Shown here: positions 8,991-16,916 of the stretch, piece after piece | Layout of the letters: each line of letters starts with the position of its first letter | Numbering within the stretch: the first letter of the stretch is position 1 | From: Bilabrum cf. latius | Lineage: Eukaryota > Bigyra: Bicosoecida > Bigyra > Bicosoecida | Assembly (NCBI GenBank): GCA_965178125.1 | Contig: CBCXTV010000001.1 | Coordinates: 1 to 64,000 of the forward strand | DNA length: 64,000 bases | Reading direction: 5' to 3' | Translations under genes and position numbers: made by a program | Notes under the pieces: model-generated | Database searches by the model: none | What the model was told of the DNA's origin: nothing | The model's input: the letters and a program-made list of their open reading frames with translations, nothing else

Positions 8991-9380
8991 GCCGGAACCG
9001 TAGAGGTATCACACTTCCCGCGGAGCTTGGGTGGGTCTTTCGCTGCTGTCGTCTGCTCCAGAAGGTTTGCGCCAAAAACCGGAAAACTTCTAAGACAGAG
9101 GTGGGATGCCAGGAGCTCACGGTCCTGCCGGATTGGGGAGGTCCATGCCCACGCGAGTCGGGTACGCGTCCAAATCAACGCACAGAGCGGGAGCTGAGGG
9201 CGCCAAGGACGCTCACTGTCAGGCACACACAACGCGCACAGAATTCGTCATTTCGCGTTCAAAGCCTGCCAACGACGTGGCGCTTGGCGAAATGTGGTGG
9301 GTGGCGAAGATGTGGTACTTCGCCGTGCCTTTCTCTATGACGGCCAAGCGTGCATTCGCCATCGCGCTCGGACGCCACAG

Positions 9381-9540
9381 GAAGAGATCCCAGCTCGCAG
9401 CTCCGCCGCCTCATCCAGGAGTAAGGCGAAGTCGAATCGTGAATAGCGCTTCGCACCTTCACAGAGCCGAGGATCACAGATAGGCCCCGCCTCACAGAAC
9501 CCAGCGCCATAGGGCAGAGCGTGAAGTACCTGGCCGCTTG
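9381..9540 (+). pseudogene. Relic of the 3-prime end of the U coiled-coil gene, X1
   Basis: This stretch aligns with 23661-23815 of U: the last 20 codons, the stop and about 100 bp of downstream sequence of the 156 aa coiled-coil gene. The reading frame is recognisable (EIPARSSAASSRSKAKS versus EIAARSSANSSTSQAKS) but the upstream coding part is absent. It shows that X and U share ancestry outside the recent patchwork. Confidence 0.6.
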
Positions 9541-10532
9541 GCTTGGCCGGACCCCCGCCCGCCCTCCGCCGGCAGCTCCTCCCGTCCGTCCCTATGGAGG
9601 CAGATCCGCGTACCCATGCTGCGGCGGGATCCTGACACAATCCGCTCCTCTTAGTGTGTGGCCGTGGGGCATGAGTGGAGCAGCATCGGGCCCTCACCAG
9701 CCGTGGAACGGAAGCAGCTCTCCGTGCGGCAGCTGTGCGATGCACAGACCTCGTCCCAAAGATACGGATCCATTTTGCCGTCTTCCCGCGCATACTGCAT
9801 CGCTCTGCAAAACTGCATTGCGCAGTGGATCCCCGAGCGTCGACTGCCAATAGCAGGCGGCCTCGCAAGGCCTTCATGGACGCAGGATTTGGGCTTCTTC
9901 ATCGTAAATTTGGGGTCTGCTCAGCGCGCGAAAATTCCAACGCTTCAAAATGATCCGGACGTCGCGAGAAGGGAACTCGTTGCTTGCTCACCTGTGCGGA
10001 GGGGTTGGATGCCCGATGTGCTAAAGAGAGGATACTGTCCGTCGGCGTTCTCTCTTCACCTTGTGCGGAAGGGTTGGGTGCCTGATTTCAGACAGAGAAG
10101 GTCTCGTCCGTTGGGAGCGCTTAGGAATACTTCCGGATGGGGCGTCCAGACGCGGTCCAGGACCTCCAGCTCGTCGGGGTCAATGTCGCCCGCGCCGTCC
10201 GTGCCTTTGACGCCTCTGGATCGATGATGCCCACGATCTTTGTCATCTCGGACGACACACGTCCCAGCTGCTCTTTGGTAGTGCATTACCTCATTGACCC
10301 CGAAGCGTTGAATATTTAATGAAGACCCTTCGGAAGCTGGCGAAGTTTGTCAGCTTGTCGGAGCGCAGCCTGGGTCCTTGTCAACAAACATGGAGGGTTT
10401 CGGGGCGGATTTCCAGCGTTCCGCCTTGATATCGAGTGCACCTCGAGGTCGGGATCGAAGCGGGGCGGGCGGTTCGTCATCCTCTGTGATACGCTTAGGA
10501 GGCGCCGACTTGATGCCCACCTTGTCCCCCAA
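9541..10532. other. Gene-poor stretch, X1
   Basis: Apart from the Rep fragment at 9937-9990 no supported gene. 9991-10090 contains two imperfect copies of a roughly 65 bp phrase around GTGCGGA(G/A)GGGTTGG. Short open frames are present on both strands but resemble nothing recognisable. Confidence 0.5.
9937..9990 (+). pseudogene. Short Rep gene fragment, X1
   Basis: About 50 bp nearly identical to 26511-26562 of the Rep ORF (around the segment FKMDPDVARREL), with one base deleted. It is isolated from the other Rep fragments of X. X2 has an extra A in it at about 37171. Confidence 0.7.
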
Positions 10533-10931
10533 TCACTCCAGACGTAACTGGGGAACTCTTCCCGTCGTGGGCCGGGTACGCCTCCGAATCCCACGCGAGC
10601 CGTTCCCCACGGCGCACCGATAAGCGCCGCTGCAAGCGTACCAAGAGGGGCGTACCAAGAGGTGCTTCCTTCGCTCGGCAGTGTGGCACTTCAAGCAGTA
10701 GAATGTGCCACTCCCAGCACGTAGGTGGAGTTTGCGAGCTGCCGGCCGACATGCTCGTGTGGTGACCTCCGGCGCACCGATAAGTGCCGCTGCAAGCGCA
10801 CCAATACTACTTCGCTTGGGAGCGAGGCACTTTAAGCAATGCAGTGCGCCGGTTTTCGTGCACGCCCAGTCGCGCGGACGCCGCAGGTGGCTTGGCCGTA
10901 GGATAGAATTAGTGGCGGGTCGGTTTTGCAT
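10533..10931 (-). pseudogene. Two tandem CLKC-containing relics on the minus strand, X1
   Basis: On the minus strand an open frame holds two related segments, GALHCLKCLA and GTFYCLKCHTA, each followed by basic sequence. On the + strand this is a direct repeat of about 30 bp at 10613-10645 and 10773-10805. The pattern suggests duplicated remains of a zinc-finger gene. The half copy of the palindrome (10724-10770) separates the two. No function can be assigned. Confidence 0.35.
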
Positions 10932-11245
10932 GTCTTCCCTCTCCTCTTGATATGGTACACAAAGGCAAGAGCCTGACGATGCAGACGGAACTCCTGGATT
11001 TCACCGCCACATTCCTAGTCAAGACAGCCCTCGACTAAACAGACGCCGAGTTATCTTGAGCAGCATCCCACGACGCAGTGATGTGGACGGCAAGGGTGAT
11101 GCCATGCTTTCCGGGCCTCCCATGTGACCGCTTTTTGCGTACCGAAACACTTTCCGGGGTCGACGCCCCGGCGGAACACGCCGGCGCGGCGGCAAGCGTC
11201 GATGTTGCGGGCGGCCCAGCCATGAGGTACATGATCAAGTACACG

Positions 11246-11568
11246 GAAAGCACGCAGAGCGTCGTCAATCCGTTCGTGAGCCGCGAGTTCCAAAAGGTCT
11301 TCGAGACATCCGCCCGGAAAGCACGCAGAGCATCGTCAATCCGTTCGTGAGCCGCGAGTTCCAGAAGGTCTTCGAGCACATCCCCCCGGAAAGCACGCAG
11401 AGCATCGTCAATCCGTTCGTGAGCCGCGAATTCCAGAAGGTCTTCGAGCACATCCCCCCGGAAAGCACGCAGAGCATCGTCAATCCGTTCGTGAGCCGCG
11501 AATTCCAAAAGGTCTTCGAGCACATCCCCCGGATGATGTCGAGCATGCGGACGCCCTGCTCCGGATGA
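11246..11568 (+). repeat. 72 bp tandem repeat derived from the glycosyltransferase ORF, X1 array A
   Basis: Four copies starting at 11246, 11317, 11389 and 11461. The last three are exactly 72 bp apart, so they translate in one frame as a 24-residue repeat that begins EST and ends HIPP. The source is U at about 21853-21930. The first copy is one base shorter and out of phase. An ORF (11347-11568) spans the repeats and then a duplicated piece of the next source segment. The unit length being a multiple of three keeps the source frame. Confidence 0.85.
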
Positions 11569-11587
11569 TGTCGGCCATGCGGACGCT

Positions 11588-11763
11588 CTTCCCAGACCTT
11601 GCGCGGCAGCGGGACGAAAATGGAGCTCTCCCTGCACCGCAAGCACGCCGGAAACCTGGTGCACTTCCACGTGTGCATGACGGACTCCGAGAGGTCGCAT
11701 CGTTGTCGCGTGGCGGAGGATTTCATTTGGGCCGGCAGCAGGCCGAATGTCGTGTACGGCTTT
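11588..11763 (+). pseudogene. Rep HUH-motif fragment A, X1
   Basis: Two pieces of the Rep ORF are joined: about 30 bp from near 25904-25936, then about 145 bp from 26212-26356 encoding the HUH motif (HFHVCM) region up to NVVYG. They are near-identical to the source with a few substitutions. The sequence then runs into the zinc-ribbon-gene segment starting GGTACCGAACC. Confidence 0.8.
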
Positions 11764-11766
11764 AAG

Positions 11767-12265
11767 GTACCGAACCGGAACTCCCGGCAGCAGCGCAGGC
11801 GGAGACATCCGCCCGGAAAGCACGCAGAGCATCGTCAATCCGTTCGTGAGCCGCGAGTTCCAGAAGGTCTTCGAGCACATCCCCCCGGAAAGCACGCAGA
11901 GCATCGTCAATCCGTTCGTGAGCCGCGAATTCCAGAAGGTCTTCGAGCACATCCCCCCGGAAAGCACGCAGAGCATCGTCAATCCGTTCGTGAGCCGCGA
12001 ATTCCAAAAGGTCTTCGAGCACATCCCCCGGATGATGTCGAGCATGCGGACGCCCTGCTCCGGATGATGTCGGCCATGCGGACGCTCTTCCCAGACCTTG
12101 CGCGGCAGCGGGACGAAAATGGAGCTCTCCCTGCACCGCAAGCACGCCGGAAACCTGGTGCACTTCCACGTGTGCATGACGGACTCCGAGAGGTCGCATC
12201 GTTGTCGCGTGGCGGAGGATTTCATTTGGGCCGGCAGCAGGCCGAATGTCGTGTACGGCTTTAAG
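11767..12265 (+). repeat. 499 bp patchwork segment, extra copy
   Basis: This segment (zinc-ribbon gene phrase, three 72 bp glycosyltransferase repeats from 11816, Rep HUH fragment) is present twice over in X1 and X3 but only once in X2, exactly accounting for their length difference. Both ends lie in the phrase GGTACCGAACCGGA. It therefore expands and contracts by homologous slippage or unequal exchange. Confidence 0.85.
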
Positions 12266-12562
12266 GTACCGAACCGGAGCTCCCGGCAGCAGCGCAGGCG
12301 GCATGCTTGGGGCGGCACGTGGATCTTCGACGACGCCATTACGCTCAGCGATTGCGGGTCGAGGGTGCAGATCGACGCGCCGCAGTCGAAGGTCTTGGCG
12401 ATGGTAATGCCCCGGAAGTCGGGCCAGTGGATTCCTCATAGGCTGCGCTCGCGTACGATCTGGTATTTGGGTGGGGAGCAGTCGGCCGTGATCACCAACC
12501 TCAAGTGCCAGGCCTGCCCCGGAAGTCGGGCCAGGGCATTCTCCGAGTCTCTTTGCCGATGA
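12098..12562 (+). CDS. Chimeric ORF: Rep HUH fragment fused in frame to zinc-ribbon fragment, X1
   Basis: 154 codons (possible internal start at 12119). Residues 8-50 or so come from the Rep ORF and contain its HUH motif HFHVCM. After NVVYGFK the frame continues without shift into residues of the 354 aa zinc-ribbon protein (from VPNRSSRQQ through the KCQAC knuckle). It ends in a short tail from the start region of the double zinc-ribbon gene in a foreign frame. Both parent frames are kept across the joint. The catalytic Tyr and helicase of Rep and the second CxxC pair are missing. Whether it is expressed is unknown; it may be a fortuitous ORF. Confidence 0.45.
   Translation: MRGSGTKMELSLHRKHAGNLVHFHVCMTDSERSHRCRVAEDFIWAGSRPNVVYGFKVPNRSSRQQRRRHAWGGTWIFDDAITLSDCGSRVQIDAPQSKVLAMVMPRKSGQWIPHRLRSRTIWYLGGEQSAVITNLKCQACPGSRARAFSESLCR
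12266..12517 (+). pseudogene. Zinc-ribbon gene fragment, X1
   Basis: About 250 bp closely matching 7342-7591 of the 354 aa ORF, including the first CxxC pair. It forms the second half of the chimeric ORF 12098-12562. The equivalents are 38964-39215 and 54171-54422. Confidence 0.85.
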
Positions 12563-12950
12563 TGTCTGAGGAGAAACCGTCCGAGAGCATTGCTGTTTCC
12601 TTGGGAGACGGCCGCAATCTTCGTGGGCGTCAAGGCGCCGGTAATATGGGAAACGAGGGCGGCATGTTGGCGCGCGAGGTCGACGCCCCGGCGGAGGGGG
12701 GGGGCCGTACGTGCCGTGACAGGTCGCGCCGGAGCCGGCGGAGGAGGCGACATGGACTTGCAACGCGTGCCAGGGCCTAAGCCCCGGTCAGAGTACTTCA
12801 AGAAGTGGAAGGACTGGATCCAACCAGTTTGCCGGGTGTGTTACGACAAGTTCGACAGCGCGACGCCGTGGTGGGTGAGGTGCAAGAACTGCAAAAACGA
12901 GTTTCCGGCGTACCGATTTCCCCAGATCCGCCGGAAGAGGGACGGGCCTC
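12536..12950 (+). pseudogene. Truncated double zinc-ribbon gene copy, X1
   Basis: Begins with the start region of the 2198 gene (first about 50 codons), jumps over a large internal deletion at a G-rich joint near 12700, and resumes at the ribbon region (YFKKWKDWIQPVC...CKNC). Then it breaks off into a duplicate of the 5-prime flank of the gene. Frame is lost at the internal joint. Equivalents: 39234-39648 and 54441-54855. Confidence 0.8.
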
Positions 12951-13109
12951 GATCTCGGAAAGGGCGGGAGTCCGTTCTTGCATTCGGAATGGGCGGGGAG
13001 TTGCTTTTCCTGGGAGCATGTGCGAGATTCCTTCTCCGCGGGTCCTCTTTCGGCTTCGGCAGTCAGCAGCGCACTCTGCGGGAACGGCATTCTCCGAGTC
13101 TCTTTGCCG

Positions 13110-14300
13110 ATGATGTCTGAGGAGAAACCGTCTGAAAGCATTGCTGTTTCCTTGGGAGACGGCCGCAATCTTCGTGGGCGTCGAGGCGCCGGTGATATGG
13201 GAAACGAGGGCGGCATGTTGGCGCGCGAGGTCGACGCGCCGGCGGAGCACGCCGGCGCGGCGGCAAGCGTCGATGATTCGGGCGGCCCCCACATCGAGAG
13301 CGGCGGCGCGGAGGCGGCGTCCACGGGGATGCTCGGAGAGGAGAGCGGCAAGGCAGCGCCGAAGGAGGACGCCGAAGACGACGGCGGCAAGAAGACGGAG
13401 GAGGAGGATGCTCGCGGCGGTGGACGTGCTGTGGTGCCCGGAGGTAATGACGACGTATGGACCGACGCAGCAGCTTGGAAGGCGGGTGGCGGCGTGGCAG
13501 CCGGGGCGGTCTCTGGCGCTGATAGCTGGGCTCTATGGGGGACCCCTGCGAAGTCGTCATGGGGGGAGACGTACGTGCCGCGGCAGGTCGCGTCGGAGCC
13601 GGCGGAGGAGGCGACATGGACTTGCAACGCGTGCCAGTGCTGCAAGCCCCGGTCGGCGTACTTCAAGAAGTGGAAGGACTGGATCCAACCAGTTTGCCGG
13701 GTGTGTTGCGACAAGTTCGACAACGCGACGCCGTGGTGGGTGTGGTGCAAGAACTGCAAAAACGAGTATCCGGCGTACCGATTTCCCCAGATCCGCCGGA
13801 AGAAGGAGAACTTGCGCTATTTCTTCCCTGAGGACTGGTGCGCGAAGTGCCTGGTTGCGCGTGGCTGGAGTCTCCATGATGTCCGTTCCTCTGCGGGTGA
13901 AGCGAAGCGTTGGGTGCCAAAAGCTGGCGCGAATACCGGTGACGGCGACAACGACGCTCGTGCTCCCGCACGCGACGAGCTTCCTGCAGGAGGCGCCGCC
14001 TCCTGCAGCAACGCCGTGCGTCAGAGTTCTTCGCGTGACGAGGCCTTGGATGACATCAACCGGGCCATGGAGCTTCTCCGGAATGCGGAGAAATTCATCT
14101 CCGCGATGCCATCGTGCATGCAGTGTGCGGTGCAGGACCAGTTGATGCAGGGCATCGTCAAAGACCAGGCCCTCTTGGATATCTTCTCCGGCAAGATAAC
14201 GGACTGGATCAAATACCATCCGGCCACTCTTGGGGCGATCCAATCCTATCGAAACGCATGGCTGTGGGCCGACGGAATGGCTCATGGTTGTCGAGGATGA
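13110..14300 (+). CDS. Chimeric ORF: double zinc-ribbon + zinc-ribbon knuckle + glycosyltransferase fragment, X1
   Basis: 396 aa. Residues 1-332 or so are a full paralogue of the 2198 ORF with all four CxxC knuckles, but it lacks that gene's stop. The frame continues through about 13 residues of the 354 aa zinc-ribbon protein (CMQCAVQDQLMQG) and then about 45 residues of the U glycosyltransferase ORF (IVKDQALLDIFSGKITDW onward). All three are in their native frames. A 14-base deletion relative to the source then shifts the frame and the ORF ends. A duplicate of the 5-prime flank of the 2198 gene (2036-2205) precedes it, so it could share expression signals. Function unknown. Confidence 0.6.
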   Translation: MMSEEKPSESIAVSLGDGRNLRGRRGAGDMGNEGGMLAREVDAPAEHAGAAASVDDSGGPHIESGGAEAASTGMLGEESGKAAPKEDAEDDGGKKTEEEDARGGGRAVVPGGNDDVWTDAAAWKAGGGVAAGAVSGADSWALWGTPAKSSWGETYVPRQVASEPAEEATWTCNACQCCKPRSAYFKKWKDWIQPVCRVCCDKFDNATPWWVWCKNCKNEYPAYRFPQIRRKKENLRYFFPEDWCAKCLVARGWSLHDVRSSAGEAKRWVPKAGANTGDGDNDARAPARDELPAGGAASCSNAVRQSSSRDEALDDINRAMELLRNAEKFISAMPSCMQCAVQDQLMQGIVKDQALLDIFSGKITDWIKYHPATLGAIQSYRNAWLWADGMAHGCRG

Positions 14301-14784
14301 TATCGAACCTCGCGAAGCATGCGTGGATCGGCTACTCGTAGTTCTTCACGCCATCGCGAAACCCCAAGGTGACGCAGATGGCCATGTTAGCGGGGTCAGA
14401 AGCACCGAGAATGGTCAGCCTCCAGCGCGGAAACTCACCTCATGCACAACTGCGAGCGCCTCTTGGACGTGCGGACCTATCCGGCGCACTGGGTAGACAA
14501 CACATTTGTGGTCCCCTTCCACGTGGGCATGGGCCTAAAGTGGTATCTCATCAGCCCGGAGGGGAGGAAGGCGCTCCTGAAGATGCGGATCCCGAACCGA
14601 AGCTTCGAACGCTGCGTCTGGCGCCGCATCTTCGACACGTTCCAAGGGCCGGTATGTAATGTCCGTCGTGATGTCCGTGTGCGCGGCCCTGAGTTGGGGG
14701 GTTGTCTCGTCTGGGAAAAAACAGAGCGCGTGCCCATCTCCTACGAAGACTTGTGCGGTGTTCACGAGCACGCCGGCGAAACCT
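14277..14784 (+). pseudogene. Glycosyltransferase ORF fragments with deletions, X1
   Basis: Follows the source from 20154 to about 20853 in order, but with small deletions that shift frame and one deletion of about 190 bp near 14655 (source 20536-20727). The longest open piece (from 14442) preserves the segment from NCERLLDVRTYP to EHAGET. Equivalents: 40975-41481 and 56182-56689; X2 lacks one G near 41396. Confidence 0.8.
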
Positions 14785-14908
14785 CGAGTTTTGGCATCAA
14801 GATCGTGTCGCGGCCAGGCTGTACGACGGCGGCAAGAAGACGGAGAAGGAGGATGCTCACGGTATCGCCCTGATCATCTGCACGACTTCGTGGGGCTCCA
14901 TGACGTAA
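14702..14908 (+). CDS. Small chimeric ORF: three gene fragments in native frames, X1
   Basis: 68 codons. After a non-native N-terminus, 14783-14822 comes from the 354 aa zinc-ribbon gene (WHQDRVAARL). 14823-14857 comes from the acidic part of the double zinc-ribbon gene (DGGKKTEKEDA), and 14856-14900 from Rep helicase motif C (HGIALIICTTSWGS). Each piece is only 35-45 bp, yet all three keep their own reading frame across both joints. Translation is unproven. Equivalents: 41357-41605 (longer open frame) and 56607-56813. Confidence 0.35.
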   Translation: MSRLGKNRARAHLLRRLVRCSRARRRNLEFWHQDRVAARLYDGGKKTEKEDAHGIALIICTTSWGSMT

Positions 14909-14957
14909 CGGCGAGCGAGAACATTGACTGGTGGCGTGGCTGGAGGATCTCGGGAAC

Positions 14958-15130
14958 ACACGGCGGGCGAGCCGTTTTTCAAAAGGAGCACGGGTCCTTC
15001 GGGACGCCATTTCACTTACGGCGGGCGAGCCGTTTTCCGAATGGTGCGGGGGTCCTACTGATGCACACGGCGATCGCTGGTTCACTCACGGCGGGCGAGC
15101 CGTTTTCCGAATGGTGCGGAGTCCTCCAGA
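14958..15130 (+). repeat. Three direct copies of a roughly 30 bp motif, X1
   Basis: CGGCGGGCGAGCCGTTTT occurs at 14961, 15018 and 15088 followed by related sequence, spaced 58 and 70 bp. Equivalents lie at about 41655-41830 and 56863-57035. Nothing coding is recognisable in 14909-15212. Confidence 0.7.
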
Positions 15131-15639
15131 TGACCACGGTGATGGGTGGCAGCATGTCATAGGCGCGCCGTCGGAAGCTTCCCCTTCGAGTGCTGCCTAA
15201 AACTGAGAAACCTGGAGATCCTAGCATCGTATGGAGGCAAGAGGTAACACCTTGGGGTCCGTTCTCCGCTTCAATTCCTGTCCCAAATCCGATTCCCATT
15301 TCGAGACCGAAAAAGGTGACCCGGAAAACGACGGTACTTATTTCTGAACCGTTTTCCGGACGCTTTCCGGGTCTCCCATGTGACCGCTTTTTGCGTACCG
15401 AAACACGTTCCGCGCGTGAGGAGCAGATGCGGATCTCCGCGGGGTCCTATTTGTGTCTTTTTTCGGGGACGAAATCGGGCGCACTTCTCGTGCCGATTTG
15501 TGGTCGTCTCTGAAACCGGCTGCGAGTCGGGAAAGGTGCCCGAGATGCTTGTGTCCTTGGCTTCGTATTTCTCCGCATATTCTTCAAACGCGGGCGGCAG
15601 TGGCTCCTGCGCGGGAGCTTCCCGAGTGGGTCCGTCGTG

Positions 15640-15836
15640 CAGTGCGCTGGGTAGGTCCGCAGGTCAAGGAGGCGCTCGCAGTTATAGACGTAGGTGGAGT
15701 TTGCGAGCTGCCGGCCGACATGCTCATGTGGTGACCGGAGGTCACCACATGAGCATGTCGGCCGGCAGCTCGCAAACCCCACCTGCGTCTATAACTGCGA
15801 ACGCCTCCTTGACCTGCGGACCTACCCAGCGCACTG
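15640..15836. repeat. 197 bp palindrome, X2 copy
   Basis: Same palindrome as at 428-624, conserved in sequence and arm length. Confidence 0.9.
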
Positions 15837-15916
15837 AGCAGACAACGCATTTGTGGTCCCCCTCCACGTCGGCATGGGCTTGAAGTGGTACCTCAGGAGG
15901 ATTTCACTTGCGCCGG

Positions 15917-16825
15917 CCCCCAGGATTTCGCCAAAAATGGCCGATCCGCACAAGGAATTTAAGTTGCGGCGACACAGCTCGGACCCTGGCTTTTTTTTGG
16001 CTGTTTCGGGGCCCCAAGAGGGCTCCCGGCCCCAAAAAGGGCAAAACGCGAGGTTGTGGTGGAAAAAATGGGCCCCAAGGAGTCTCCAAACGACGCAAAA
16101 CGCCACGTTGTGGTGGATTTTAGAGCCCCTAAATCGCCCAAAAAAGACGCAAAACGCCACGTGGTGGTGGATTTTAGAGCCCCTAAATCGCCAAAAAAGA
16201 CGCAAAACGCCACGTTGTAGTGGATTTTAGAGCCCCTAAATCGCCCAAAAAAGACGCAAAACGCCACGTTGTGGTGTTTTTTTTGAGCGTTTTCGGGGGG
16301 CTCGGAAGGGGACCCCCCCAGGATTTGGCCAAAAATGGCCGATCCACACAAGGACTTTAAGTTGCGGCGACACAGTTCGGGCCCCGGTTTGTTTTTGCGG
16401 TTTGGGGGCCCCGAGAGGGCTCCCGGCCCCAAAAAGGGCAAAACGCGAGGTTGTGGTGGAAAAATGGGCCCCAGGCAGCCCCAAACGACGCAACACGCCA
16501 CGTTGTGGTGGATTTTAGAGCCCTAAATCGCCCAAAAAAGACGCAAAACGCCACGTTGTCGTGGATTTTAGAGCCCTAAATCGCCCCAAAGAGACGCAAA
16601 ACGCCACGTTGTAGTGGATTTTAGAGCCCCTAAACCGCCCTAAAAAGACGCCAAACGCCACGTTGTGGTGTTTTTTTTGAGCGTTTTGGGGGGGCCCGGA
16701 AGGGGACCCCCCCAGGATTTGGCCCAAAATGGCCGATCCACACAAGGAATTTAAGTTGCGGCGACACAGTTCGGGCCCCGGGGTTTGTTTTGCTGTTTGG
16801 GGGCCCCAAGAGGGCTCCCGGGAGG
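15917..16825 (+). repeat. Nested minisatellite, X2 copy
   Basis: Same array as at 705-1612, one base longer in a C run, and adjacent to the U1 insertion point. Confidence 0.9.
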
Positions 16826-16916
16826 CCCTAGAGTGGCCCTTCTCCGCTTCAATTCCTGTCCCAAATCCGATTCCCATTTCGAGACCGAAAAAGGTGACCC
16901 GGAAAACGACGGTACT

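Larger units (their letters stand above)
1..15212 (+). repeat. X module, copy 1 (uninterrupted)
   Basis: First of four head-to-tail copies of a roughly 15.2 kb unit. The first bases of the window recur at 15213, 41910 and 57118, and the sequences then stay collinear and almost identical. This copy has no U insertion. It differs from X2 and X3 at scattered single bases (for example near 4543, 5158, 8909, 9152 and 9354, where X2 and X3 agree with each other against X1). The unit boundary is arbitrary because the array is continuous. Tandem near-identical gene units are common in dinoflagellates, but an assembly collapse or expansion could give the same picture. Confidence 0.95.
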
